Positions 42,186 through 50,734 of a stretch of DNA of 64,000 nt are shown here, one piece after another. The stretch spans positions 124,001 to 188,000 of the forward strand of contig CAYPNF010000007.1 in the NCBI GenBank assembly GCA_964411985.1, given 5' to 3'. Numbering within the stretch: the stretch's first letter is position 1; every line of letters starts with the position of its first letter. This DNA is from CAYPNF01 sp964411985 (GTDB taxonomy: Bacteria > Verrucomicrobiota > Verrucomicrobiia > Limisphaerales > J093). The translations under genes and the position numbers were made by a program. The notes under the pieces were generated by a model, which worked only from the letters and a program-made list of their open reading frames with translations, was not told the DNA's origin and ran no database searches.

Positions 42186-43253
42186 TCAGTGAGCCGCCTT
42201 CTCTAGAAGCGCTTTCTGCCACGGCAGCAGCAGGTGCGGCGCCTGCTTCCAATCTTCTCCTAGGGCATTCAACGTAGCCTTGCTCGCAATCAAGGTCGGG
42301 TCGATCCCCAGCCGCAGGGCCTGGCGATCCCGTTCCTCGCGCAGCTTGATGGCCAGTTGGCGGGCTCGGAACGGGGTGTGGTGAACCTGCCCCCTGCGTT
42401 TCTGCGGAAGCTCCGACTCTGGGATCGCGTGGCCGCGATGCAGCGCGGCCAACAAGGACTCCCGCCTTCGTGGCGAAAAACGGTCCGGCAAAGAAACCTT
42501 TTCGACTCCTTCGTTGCGGGCGGTTTTGGCGAAATGAATCAGTGCTTCGTGACTGAGGATGAAGAAGGGAGGTTTTCCTGATGTCATCGCTTCCTGTTCT
42601 CGCCAGTACCAGAGTTCACGAACCAGGCCCAGGGTCTTCCGATCGAGGCGATCGCAGCCCTTGACACGCCATTCCGTGGCGGAGTCCCTGGGCTCCAACT
42701 CCGTACAAGTCTCGATCAGTTGGGTGCAAAGTTGCTCGTGCCAGGCCAAACGTCCTTTCTCCTCGAGGAGCGATCGAAGGAGGCGGGCCAGAGGTTGCAG
42801 GTAATGAGTGTCGTTGATCGCGTATTCGACCATTCGCGGCGTTAGCGGCCGTTTTGCCCAGTTCGCTTTCTGAGACCCTTTCTCCAGGGTCACCCCCAGA
42901 TACTTGCTGACGAGGTTACCTAGCCCGAACTCCTTATCCCCAAGGAGGCGAGCTCCCAGCATGGTGTCGAAAAGCTGTTTCGGTTTGAACCGGTAAGCCC
43001 GATGAAGCATCCGCAAATCGTAGTCCGCTCCGTGGAGGACCAACTCGCGATCCCGCATGACGCTGAGCAGGTCAGAAAGGTCCAGGTTAGCCAGGGGATC
43101 GACGAGATAATCTTCGCTGTCAGCGCTGAGTTGCAGCAGACACAGTTTCTCAGGGTAGGAGTGGAGGCTGTCAGCCTCGGTGTCCAGAGAGAGCGTGGCC
43201 CAAGGCTGGAGTTTGGCAACGAGGTGCTCCAGAGCATGTGGCGTATCAATCAC
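42186..43253 (-). CDS. rnd: Ribonuclease D
   Basis: 3'-5' exoribonuclease for tRNA and structured RNA ends, 355 residues. DEDD residues: LDTEADS (Asp and Glu), HGADYDLRML (Asp) and EYAINDTHYL (Tyr/Asp, DEDDy class). A C-terminal HRDC-type helical region is visible (LGLVRELWYWREQEA). The start codon is GTG at 43253; I see no Shine-Dalgarno. The opposing M48 gene ends one base away. Confidence 0.9.
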   Translation of the reverse strand: MIDTPHALEHLVAKLQPWATLSLDTEADSLHSYPEKLCLLQLSADSEDYLVDPLANLDLSDLLSVMRDRELVLHGADYDLRMLHRAYRFKPKQLFDTMLGARLLGDKEFGLGNLVSKYLGVTLEKGSQKANWAKRPLTPRMVEYAINDTHYLQPLARLLRSLLEEKGRLAWHEQLCTQLIETCTELEPRDSATEWRVKGCDRLDRKTLGLVRELWYWREQEAMTSGKPPFFILSHEALIHFAKTARNEGVEKVSLPDRFSPRRRESLLAALHRGHAIPESELPQKRRGQVHHTPFRARQLAIKLREERDRQALRLGIDPTLIASKATLNALGEDWKQAPHLLLPWQKALLEKAAH

Positions 43254-43396
43254 GGGACGAGGCTATACGAAGAGGGCCGGCTCTGAAAAGCAAGGAGCGC
43301 AAGGAATATTCGGCTGGCTGACTGGATGCTCGATCTTCTGCTTGGAATACGGCTCGATTCCCACTACATTGGCGCCGTTCCTCGAGTCTGGAATGT

Positions 43397-43425
43397 TTGA
43401 CACGTGGTCGCTTGTATCTTTGAAT
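43397..43425 (+). promoter_or_regulatory. Promoter of the acyl-CoA ligase gene
   Basis: TTGACA (43397-43402), 17-base spacer, TTGAAT (43420-43425). Transcription would start about 22 bases before the ATG at 43454. Confidence 0.5.
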
Positions 43426-43453
43426 ATGGTTGATTAGCAACATCTTAACCACA

Positions 43454-44938
43454 ATGAATCTTGTTCAGGCCTTTGGGAGTTCTGCTCTTTCACGCGTTAG
43501 CCAGCCCTGCCTGTTTTGGGGAGAGCGTCAGGTTACCTTCGGGGATGCCCTCAGCCAATCAGCTTGGCTCGGAGTTGAATTGGCCCGGAAGTACCAGGTG
43601 AAAAAAGGGGATCGAGTTGGGATCTGGATGCATAACTGCCCCGAATTTGTGTCCGCTTTCTTTGGCATCCTCATGGCAGGCGGTGTGGTGGTGCCGATCA
43701 ACAACTTCCTCAAGCCCGCTGAGGTCGCATACATATTGCAGGATGCGGGAATCGATGTGCTGATCACGGATGCGGAAATCGCTGCTGTAGCTGGTCAGAT
43801 ACAAGACATCCGCCCTTCCCTGAGGACTGTGGCCTCCGCCGATTTTGCGACGAACTCTCCGCTTCCCACTTTGGCACAGGTCGATCCATTGCTCGCTGAA
43901 ACCGATCTTGCGGTGATTATTTACACCTCGGGCACGACTGGCCACCCCAAAGGAGCCATGCTTTCGCACGGGAACTTGTTGCACAATGTGGATAGCTGCC
44001 GACAAGTTCTTGAGATCGTGCAGTTAGACCGGCTGGCGCTGGTGCTTCCGATGTTCCACAGCTTCATGCTGACGGTATGTGTGCTGCTGCCGCTCATCGT
44101 GGGTGGCTCCATCGTCCTCGTGAAATCCATTCACCCGCCCAGAAGCATCCTGCTCGAATTAGGTCGGCATCGTGCTACCGTGCTTCCCGGTATTCCCCAG
44201 CTTTTTCGCGCCCTTGCCCAATTCCCCCTGCCGCCCGAGATGAGTCTGCGCCTTTGCATCAGCGGTTCCGCGCCACTCCCTCTGGCTGTTCTGCAGGAGT
44301 TTCAGGCACGGCAGTCCATCCCTCTTTTGGAGGGATATGGACTCAGCGAAGCGAGTCCGGTTGTTTCCTTGAACCCTGTGCGGGGTCCGCAGAAGGCGGG
44401 TTCGATTGGCCGGCCCATTGCCAACGTGAAAGTCTCGATCCGGAACGAAAATGGGGAGGAAGTCCCTTGCGGCGAAACGGGCGAGGTGTGTGTGCAGGGC
44501 GGCAACGTCATGCTGGGCTATTGGAACAATCCCTCGGAGACCGCCAAAGCCCTGCGGGACGGATGGCTCTACACTGGGGACGTCGGTCGGATGGACGAGG
44601 ATGGTTTCTTTTACATCACCGATCGCAAAAAGGACATGATGTTGGTGAACGGCAACAATGTCTATTCGCGGGAGATTGAGGAAGTCCTTTACCACTACCC
44701 GGGAGTGCGCGAAGCGGCGGTTGTGGGATGGCCCGACGAACGTCGTGGCGAGCAACCTGTTGCTTATGTCTCCATGGTGGAAGGGGTGCCTTTTGAGGAA
44801 CAGGCCATCGTGAGTTTCCTTCGCACCCGCTTGGCGGACTACAAAGTCCCGCGCAAGGTGATACTCATCGCGGCGTTGCCCAGGAACAGCACCGGCAAGG
44901 TGTTGAAGACGAATCTCAGAACTCCCAGGACTGGTTAA
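43454..44938 (+). CDS. Long-chain fatty-acid--CoA ligase (AMP-forming)
   Basis: 494 residues of the ANL superfamily. P-loop VIIYTSGTTGHPKGAM, adenine motif GYGLSEASP, hinge segment GWLYTGDVGRMDEDGFFYITDRKKDM, and the C-terminal catalytic Lys in LPRNSTGKVLK. It activates a carboxylic acid as acyl-AMP and then thioesterifies it to CoA. Overall shape is that of medium/long-chain FadD-like enzymes, but chain length is not readable from sequence. The ATG at 43454 is favoured over an upstream in-frame TTG at 43430, which lies next to the -10 box. Confidence 0.88.
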   Translation: MNLVQAFGSSALSRVSQPCLFWGERQVTFGDALSQSAWLGVELARKYQVKKGDRVGIWMHNCPEFVSAFFGILMAGGVVVPINNFLKPAEVAYILQDAGIDVLITDAEIAAVAGQIQDIRPSLRTVASADFATNSPLPTLAQVDPLLAETDLAVIIYTSGTTGHPKGAMLSHGNLLHNVDSCRQVLEIVQLDRLALVLPMFHSFMLTVCVLLPLIVGGSIVLVKSIHPPRSILLELGRHRATVLPGIPQLFRALAQFPLPPEMSLRLCISGSAPLPLAVLQEFQARQSIPLLEGYGLSEASPVVSLNPVRGPQKAGSIGRPIANVKVSIRNENGEEVPCGETGEVCVQGGNVMLGYWNNPSETAKALRDGWLYTGDVGRMDEDGFFYITDRKKDMMLVNGNNVYSREIEEVLYHYPGVREAAVVGWPDERRGEQPVAYVSMVEGVPFEEQAIVSFLRTRLADYKVPRKVILIAALPRNSTGKVLKTNLRTPRTG

Positions 44939-44998
44939 CAGGGGAGCTGGGAGTCGTACCTCCGACTGCCCTTGTGTCGGCATCCGGGATGAAAAGGG

Positions 44999-45031
44999 GT
45001 TTGACATTGACTTAATATATTGGTGTCAAAC
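44999..45031. promoter_or_regulatory. Inverted-repeat operator over a promoter, upstream of the zinc-ribbon/ndk genes
   Basis: GTTTGACA (44999-45006) and its exact reverse complement TGTCAAAC (45024-45031), 17 bases apart around an AT-rich centre. TTGACT (45007-45012) with CATATT (45031-45036) may form a promoter (18-base spacer) covered by the repeat. A second possible promoter, TTGACG (45076-45081) with TAAACT (45100-45105), lies nearer the gene. Confidence 0.5.
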
Positions 45032-45157
45032 ATATTGCGATTGATTTCATTTGGTGGGATTCTCGCTTTTCACAGTTGACGGTCCTTCCCGCCGCCTCCT
45101 AAACTGGTGACGTTACGAGAAGATAGGCAATTAAGCCTTTTTCTTGCGGAAACCGGT

Positions 45158-45379
45158 ATGGCCGAAGGTTACTGCGTTAAATGCAAAGCAAAGAAAGAGA
45201 TCGTCGAGGCTGTTGAGGAAGTCATGAAGAACGGCCGGAAAGCGATCAAGGGGCGTTGCCCCACTTGCGGCGTAGTGATGTTCAAGATCCTTGGGGGAAA
45301 GGCTGTTCCCGTAGCTTCTCCCGTTCCATCCCCGGTCTCACCTGCATCGACGGGCGGCATTTCGGCCGCCGCAGTCTGA
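45158..45379 (+). CDS. Small zinc-ribbon protein (DUF5679-like)
   Basis: 73 residues from ATG 45158; the frame opens at 45107. Two CxxC pairs, YCVKCKAKK and GRCPTCGVVMFK, form a treble-clef or zinc-ribbon core with a helical KEIVEAVEEVMKNGRKAIKG between them, then a Pro/Val/Ala-rich tail. The core matches the DUF5679 family, small proteins of unknown role that may bind nucleic acid. It precedes the tandem NDK gene by 26 bases, and the two are probably one transcript. Confidence 0.75.
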   Translation: MAEGYCVKCKAKKEIVEAVEEVMKNGRKAIKGRCPTCGVVMFKILGGKAVPVASPVPSPVSPASTGGISAAAV

Positions 45380-45405
45380 TTTCCAAAATCAACTAAGAAT
45401 CGCCT

Positions 45406-46581
45406 ATGGCAAACGAATTGGCTTATGCCATTATTACCCCCCATTCTCTTCATAAGTCGAGGACTGGTGGAATTGTTGCTCGACTGAGCACTCGAACCGG
45501 TCTTGAACTCGTCTCCGCCCGCATGTTCGCCCCCAGCGCGGAGCTCGCAAAGGAGTACGCTAGCCGGATTATTTCCCGCAACGATCCCCAGGAAAACCGC
45601 GTCCAGGAATTGCTCCGCGAGTATGTGCTCGAGAACTTTTCTCCGGAACCACGCACGGGCCGCCGTCGCCGCGTCATGGTCTTACTTTTTCGCGGCGAAG
45701 ATGCTGTCCGAAAAGTCCGGGGTGTGCTCGGTCACTTCGTTCCCTCTCGACGTGGCGGAGAAACGATCCGGGACACTTACGGAGATCTGATCACGGATCA
45801 AGACGGCAAGGTCCGATTCTTTGAGCCGGCGGTGATGGCTGCTCCAACCGTGGAGGAAGCCATGGATAAGCTGCGACTCTGGGCTCGTTTCTCTGATTCC
45901 GACGGCGGGGTGCTGGAGGACGTGATCCCTTATGCGCCTGAGGAGAAACCCGAACGAACCCTCGTGCTCCTGAAGCCGGACAACTTCCGTTTTCCGACGG
46001 GCAAGCCAGGCAACATGATCGATTTCTTCTCCCGCACCGGTCTGTATATTGTCGGGATTAAGGTGCATCAGATGAGCACTGCTGAGGCGATGGAGTTCTA
46101 CGGGCCCGTCAAAGAGATCCTGCGAACCAAGCTCTGCGACATGGTTGGAGCCAGGGCTAAGAGCGTATTGGAAAAGGAGCTTGGATTTGCTGTGCCAGGT
46201 CCCGAAGAGCGCCAGATCGGCGCCATCCTCGGCCCCCTTTTCGGAGATTTCCAGTTCGACAACATCGTTCGGTTCATGTCCGGTCGAAGCTCCAAGGAGT
46301 GCGATGCGAGCCAGATGACGCAACCCGGCACGGAGAAATGCATCGCGCTGATCTATGAGGGAGTCAAAGCCGTTGCAAAAATCCGCGATATTCTTGGGCC
46401 GACTGACCCCACCAAGGCGCCTCCCGGATCCATCCGGCGGGAGTTTGGGTCCAGCGTGATGGTGAATGCCGCGCATGCCAGCGACTCGGTCGAGAACGCC
46501 CAGCGCGAGATGAGCATCGTGCACGTCGGCGAGAACCTTTTCAAACGCGCGATCGAGGAATACTGCGGCAAAGGAGACTAG
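45406..46581 (+). CDS. ndk: Tandem nucleoside-diphosphate kinase-domain protein
   Basis: 391 residues, more than twice the length of a normal Ndk (about 140). The C-terminal half (about 185-380) is a kinase domain: RTLVLLKPDN, GARAKSVLEKE, ALIYEGVKAVAKIRDILGPTDP, APPGSIRREFG, and the phospho-His in NAAHASDSVENA (His357). The N-terminal half (about 5-150) also follows the NDK pattern (AYAIITPHS, VMVLLFRGEDAVRKVRGVLG, GETIRDTYGDLI) but has no counterpart of the HGSDS active-site loop. It should interconvert NTP and NDP through the second domain; the first is probably structural or regulatory. Confidence 0.85.
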   Translation: MANELAYAIITPHSLHKSRTGGIVARLSTRTGLELVSARMFAPSAELAKEYASRIISRNDPQENRVQELLREYVLENFSPEPRTGRRRRVMVLLFRGEDAVRKVRGVLGHFVPSRRGGETIRDTYGDLITDQDGKVRFFEPAVMAAPTVEEAMDKLRLWARFSDSDGGVLEDVIPYAPEEKPERTLVLLKPDNFRFPTGKPGNMIDFFSRTGLYIVGIKVHQMSTAEAMEFYGPVKEILRTKLCDMVGARAKSVLEKELGFAVPGPEERQIGAILGPLFGDFQFDNIVRFMSGRSSKECDASQMTQPGTEKCIALIYEGVKAVAKIRDILGPTDPTKAPPGSIRREFGSSVMVNAAHASDSVENAQREMSIVHVGENLFKRAIEEYCGKGD

Positions 46582-46600
46582 CTGGTTTTCTCATTTTTTG

Positions 46601-46630
46601 AATCCCGCCTTCGGGCGGGATTTTTTATTT
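46601..46630 (+). terminator. Terminator after ndk
   Basis: AATCCCGCC (46601-46609), TTCG tetraloop, GGCGGGATT (46614-46622), ending in TTTTTT (46621-46626). Confidence 0.9.
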
Positions 46631-46709
46631 CCAATCGGCCCACAGAAACCGCTGGAAAAGCGACTCTTTAGGAATACATTCCCACACTTTATCGAATAGG
46701 TACCTTGTT

Positions 46710-48308
46710 GTGGCCGGAATCCCTTCATCCGTTACGTCGGAGCGATCAGTCGCCTGGTGGCGGCTTCCCAACCGCTCTCAGTGGTTCGTTTTTCTCCTCG
46801 CCGCTTTCGGCTGGCTTTTTGACTGCTTCGACCAGCAAATCTTCACCCTCTCTCGCTCCATTGCCATGCGTGAGCTTCTTCCGCATGCAGATTCGCTCAC
46901 GCAAACGGCTTATGGCGGCTATGCAACCTCGATTTTCATTCTAGGTTGGGCTACAGGCGGCCTTTGCTTCGGGATCATGGGCGATCGTTGGGGGCGTGCG
47001 AAGACGATGGCTCTGACCATTCTTTGGTACGCCTTGTTTACAGGCCTCAGCGGGCTTGCGCAGGATTGGGGGACTTTTGCTTTCTTTCGTTTTCTTACCG
47101 GTGCGGGAGTGGGGGGTGAGTTTGCCGTAGGCACGGCCTTGGTGGCGGAGATTATGCCTGATCGCGCCCGTCCCCATGCGCTGGGGACTTTGCAGGCCCT
47201 CTCCACGGTCGGTAACATTCTTGCAGCCGTGAGCCTGGGGTTCGTCGTTCCCAGTCAGGGCTTGGGGTGGGGATGGCGTGGACTTTATTATTTGGGGGCG
47301 ATCCCAGCCTTGGTGGCGGTGGTGGTCTTCTGGCGTCTAAAGGAGCCCGAAAGGTGGGTGGCGGCGCGGGAAGCGGCCCGAGTGAGGGGTGTTGGCCACC
47401 AGTTTGGGAGTTACTCCGAGCTTTTCCGGCATCCCCGATGGCGCCGGAACGCTCTGGTTGGCCTTTGCCTGGCTGTCTCAGGAGTCCTCGGCCTTTGGGG
47501 CGTGGCCTTCTACAGTCCGGAACTCATTGACTCGGCGATCCCTTCCGTGGAGCCTGCGTCTCGGGCCAAATTGGAGGGGATGGTCGCGGCCAGCTCACCC
47601 ACGCAACATTCCGAGGCGTTGGGGAGACTATCTCCCAGCGAACATCGCAAATACCTCGAGTTGCTCGCTCGCGTCATCTCTCACCGGGATCGCACCCCAG
47701 CGGAAGAGTCCGCCCGGGATCCCCTCTCGCCCGAGCTCCAGGCGTCGATGCGAGAGCTCTTGGGGAAGGCTATCCCGGAGGACAAAAAGACCCGTCTAAA
47801 ATCCGTAGGCGGGATCCTGCAGCAAGTGGGAGCTTTTTGTGGGATGTATTGCTTCACGCTCGTTGCGGCGAGGGTGGGGCGCCGCGTATCCTTCCTGTGG
47901 GCCATGGTTCTGGCTTGGGGAAGCCTCATTCTGACCTTTGCCTGCTTCCACGAAGCTTACCAGATCTACTATCTTTGGCCGATCCTGGGTTTCTGCACTC
48001 TTGCGCCTTTCGGTTTGTACGCGATCTACTTCCCGGAACTGTTCCCCACCCGCCTGCGGACGACCGGGACCAGTTTCTGCTACAACGTCGGCCGGTACTT
48101 GGCTGCGCTTGGCCCTTTTGTGCTGGGTCCGCTGGCCCGGAGCCTCGATGGCCTGACCAGTATACCCGGCTTCCGTCTGGCTGCGATGGTGCTTGCCTCC
48201 TCCTATCTGCTGGGCGTGGTTGCTTTGATCTGGGCACCCGAGACGGTCGGCCAACCCTTGCCGGAAGAAGAGCCAATGGAGTCTGAGTCGCTGATGGGTC
48301 GCGGTTGA
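46710..48308 (+). CDS. MFS transporter (sugar/organic-acid symporter type)
   Basis: 532 residues from GTG 46710. It has twelve predicted membrane helices with family motifs: GDRWGRAKTM (loop 2-3), FRFLTGAGVGGEFAVGTALVAE (TM4-5), an RLKEPERWV-type loop after TM6, and FPELFPTRLRTTGTSFCYNVGR in the C half. It resembles the metabolite:H+ symporter/sugar porter group. Unusually, a hydrophilic insert of about 95 residues separates TM7 and TM8. The substrate is unknown. No adjacent catabolic genes help; sucCD lies downstream behind its own promoter. Confidence 0.85.
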   Translation: MAGIPSSVTSERSVAWWRLPNRSQWFVFLLAAFGWLFDCFDQQIFTLSRSIAMRELLPHADSLTQTAYGGYATSIFILGWATGGLCFGIMGDRWGRAKTMALTILWYALFTGLSGLAQDWGTFAFFRFLTGAGVGGEFAVGTALVAEIMPDRARPHALGTLQALSTVGNILAAVSLGFVVPSQGLGWGWRGLYYLGAIPALVAVVVFWRLKEPERWVAAREAARVRGVGHQFGSYSELFRHPRWRRNALVGLCLAVSGVLGLWGVAFYSPELIDSAIPSVEPASRAKLEGMVAASSPTQHSEALGRLSPSEHRKYLELLARVISHRDRTPAEESARDPLSPELQASMRELLGKAIPEDKKTRLKSVGGILQQVGAFCGMYCFTLVAARVGRRVSFLWAMVLAWGSLILTFACFHEAYQIYYLWPILGFCTLAPFGLYAIYFPELFPTRLRTTGTSFCYNVGRYLAALGPFVLGPLARSLDGLTSIPGFRLAAMVLASSYLLGVVALIWAPETVGQPLPEEEPMESESLMGRG

Positions 48309-48338
48309 CGAAAAGCCCTTGTCGGCGAGAAAAAGCCG

Positions 48339-48367
48339 TTGACGGGCGTTCCCCCAGGTCATTAGAT
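48339..48367 (+). promoter_or_regulatory. Candidate sucCD promoter
   Basis: TTGACG (48339-48344), 17-base spacer, TTAGAT (48362-48367), with a leader of about 43 bases to the sucC ATG. The -10 box is imperfect. Confidence 0.4.
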
Positions 48368-48416
48368 AGCCCCAGCTTGTACAACAGGCTCTGATTATTA
48401 CCTTTTTATCTAATCC

Positions 48417-49619
48417 ATGAACATTCACGAATACCAGGCGAAGCAACTGCTTGCGCAGTACGGAGCTGCGGTTCCAGCGGGTGGGGTGGCGTCATCCCCA
48501 GAAGAGGCCAAAGCCATCGCGGAAAAGTTGATCGCGGCTGGGCACAAGCGGGTGGTGGTGAAATCCCAGATCCATGCGGGTGGACGCGGGAAGGGGACTT
48601 TCAAGAGCGGACTGCAGGGTGGAGTCAAAGTATGTTCCACCGTGGCGGAAGTGCTCGAACGCGCGCAAGGCATGCTGGGCCAGGTCTTGGTTACCAAGCA
48701 GACCGGGCCCGATGGCCGCAAAGTCTCCAAGTTGCTGATCGAAGCTGCTTCGGACATCAAGAAGGAGTACTACCTCGCGGTTTTGCTGGATCGGGCTACC
48801 TCGCGTCCGTTGATCATGGCGAGCACGGAAGGCGGCATGGATATCGAGGAGGTGGCGGAGAAGACCCCCGAGAAGATAGCCAAAGAGTACATCGATCCCT
48901 CCGTGGGGCTGATGCCTTACCAGGCTCGCAAGGTGGCTGCCGCGCTCGGAATGGGTGGCGACCTCATGAATTCCGGGGCGAAGATAATCCAGTCGGTTTA
49001 CAAGACTTGGTGGGAGTGCGATGCCTCGATGGTCGAGATTAATCCTCTTTGCAAGGTGGTGGGTGCCGATGGCAAGGAAACCATCATCGCGCTCGATGGC
49101 AAGATCGGTTTGGACGACAACGCGCTCTATCGCCACAAGAATATTCAGGAAATGAGGGATTTGGCCGAGGAGTCTCCTCTGGAGACCGAGGCAAGCGAGC
49201 ACGGCCTGAACTACATCAAATTAGATGGCAACATAGCCTGCCTGGTCAACGGGGCTGGATTGGCTATGGCCACGATGGATATCATCAAGTACTATGGTGG
49301 AAACCCTGCCAATTTCCTGGATGTGGGGGGTGGAGCCAGCAAGGAACAGGTCTCGGCGGCATTTCGGATCATTCTGAGCGATCCGAGTGTGAAGGCCATT
49401 CTGGTGAATATCTTTGGTGGCATCATGCAATGCGACATCATCGCCGCTGGCATCGTAGCCGCAGTGCGGGAAACCGGACTGAAGCTGCCCCTGGTGGTCC
49501 GCCTCGAAGGCAACAATGTGGAGTTGGGCAAGAAGATCCTCCAAGAGTCCGGCCTGACGATTGTCGGCGGTGAGTCGATGGCGGACGCAGCGGAAAAGGT
49601 GGTCAAAGCGGTGAACTAA
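48417..49619 (+). CDS. sucC: Succinyl-CoA synthetase beta subunit
   Basis: 400 residues. ATP-grasp N-terminus MNIHEYQAKQLLAQYG, VVVKSQIHAGGRGKG, VEINPL, and the ligase domain with LDVGGGASKEQV, NIFGGIMQCDIIAAGI and RLEGNN. With SucD it converts succinyl-CoA to succinate and forms ATP or GTP in the TCA cycle. sucD follows after 24 bases. The leader is pyrimidine/AT-rich (CTTTTTATCTAATCC) and has no Shine-Dalgarno. Confidence 0.97.
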   Translation: MNIHEYQAKQLLAQYGAAVPAGGVASSPEEAKAIAEKLIAAGHKRVVVKSQIHAGGRGKGTFKSGLQGGVKVCSTVAEVLERAQGMLGQVLVTKQTGPDGRKVSKLLIEAASDIKKEYYLAVLLDRATSRPLIMASTEGGMDIEEVAEKTPEKIAKEYIDPSVGLMPYQARKVAAALGMGGDLMNSGAKIIQSVYKTWWECDASMVEINPLCKVVGADGKETIIALDGKIGLDDNALYRHKNIQEMRDLAEESPLETEASEHGLNYIKLDGNIACLVNGAGLAMATMDIIKYYGGNPANFLDVGGGASKEQVSAAFRIILSDPSVKAILVNIFGGIMQCDIIAAGIVAAVRETGLKLPLVVRLEGNNVELGKKILQESGLTIVGGESMADAAEKVVKAVN

Positions 49620-49643
49620 GAAATCTCAAATTAAGAATCTCCC

Positions 49644-50534
49644 ATGGCAATTCTAGTTACTCCCCAAACCAAACTTCTGGTCCAAGGCATCACCGGGTCT
49701 TTTGGGGCCCGGCATACTCAGCTCAGCCTGAGCTATGGCACTCAGGTCGTGGCAGGTGTCACCCCGGGCAAAGGAGGCCAGTTGTTCGAGAACAAAGTGC
49801 CGATCTTTGATACGGTCGGCGAGGCGGTGAAGGCAACCGGAGCCACGGCTTCGGCCATTTTTGTACCTCCGCCGTTTGCCGCCGACGCTATCCTGGAAGG
49901 GGTGGATGCGGGACTGGATCTGGTGGTTTGCATCACCGAAGGCATTCCTGTGAACGACATGGTTCGCGTGAAGAGCGCGATGCAGGGAAAGAAGACCAGG
50001 CTGATCGGGCCGAACTGTCCCGGTATCGTGACCCCTGGTGAAGGAAAGGACTCCCAAGGCGGATGCCGGATCGGAATCTCGCCCGGATACATCCACAAGA
50101 AGGGCAACATTGGCGTGGTTTCGCGCAGTGGCACCCTTACCTACGAGGCCGTCTGGCAGTTGACTTGCCGAGGGGTTGGTCAATCCACCTGCGTGGGGAT
50201 CGGGGGTGACCCTGTCAACGGCACTTCCCACCTGGATGTGATCAAGATGTTTGCAGAGGATCCTGAGACGCATGGGATCATCATGATTGGCGAAATTGGT
50301 GGCTCAGCGGAGGAAGAGGCGGCCGAGTGGATTAAGAACTACTGCAAGAAGCCTGTTGCCGGCTTTATTGCAGGGGCCACCGCACCTCCGGGGCGCCGCA
50401 TGGGGCATGCTGGGGCGATCATCAGTGGTGGTAAAGGAACCGCGGCAGCCAAAATCGAGGCCTTCCGGGCGGCGGGTATCGCCGTGGCCGAGACGCCGTC
50501 GGTGATGGCGGATAGCTTGTTGCGCCTGATGTAA
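49644..50534 (+). CDS. sucD: Succinyl-CoA synthetase alpha subunit
   Basis: 296 residues. The CoA-binding Rossmann domain has VQGITGSFGARHTQ, GVTPGKGGQ, IFVPPPFAADAI and CITEGIPV; the ligase domain has LIGPNCPGIVTPGE and GNIGVVSRSGTLTYEA, and the phospho-His lies in GRRMGHAGAIISGGKGTA. It forms the alpha/beta enzyme with SucC. The 3' flank holds a GGCGCGAA/TTCGCGCC hairpin at 50633-50658 with no T tract, a poor terminator candidate. Confidence 0.97.
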   Translation: MAILVTPQTKLLVQGITGSFGARHTQLSLSYGTQVVAGVTPGKGGQLFENKVPIFDTVGEAVKATGATASAIFVPPPFAADAILEGVDAGLDLVVCITEGIPVNDMVRVKSAMQGKKTRLIGPNCPGIVTPGEGKDSQGGCRIGISPGYIHKKGNIGVVSRSGTLTYEAVWQLTCRGVGQSTCVGIGGDPVNGTSHLDVIKMFAEDPETHGIIMIGEIGGSAEEEAAEWIKNYCKKPVAGFIAGATAPPGRRMGHAGAIISGGKGTAAAKIEAFRAAGIAVAETPSVMADSLLRLM

Positions 50535-50734
50535 AAACGGGTTACAACAGCGTGCGTGACGAACACGCATCCGCACCCATCTGACGCTGCGCGCGTCGCC
50601 CTCTCGCCCAGGAAGGGAAGGGTTTCTGTCAGGGCGCGAACTTTTTCGGGTTCGCGCCTTGTCTGTTTGTGCAGGCCCACGGCCCTGCCAGGGGCGCTCC
50701 CTCTCGTCGGCCGTGGCCTAGCCATCCGAGGCGG

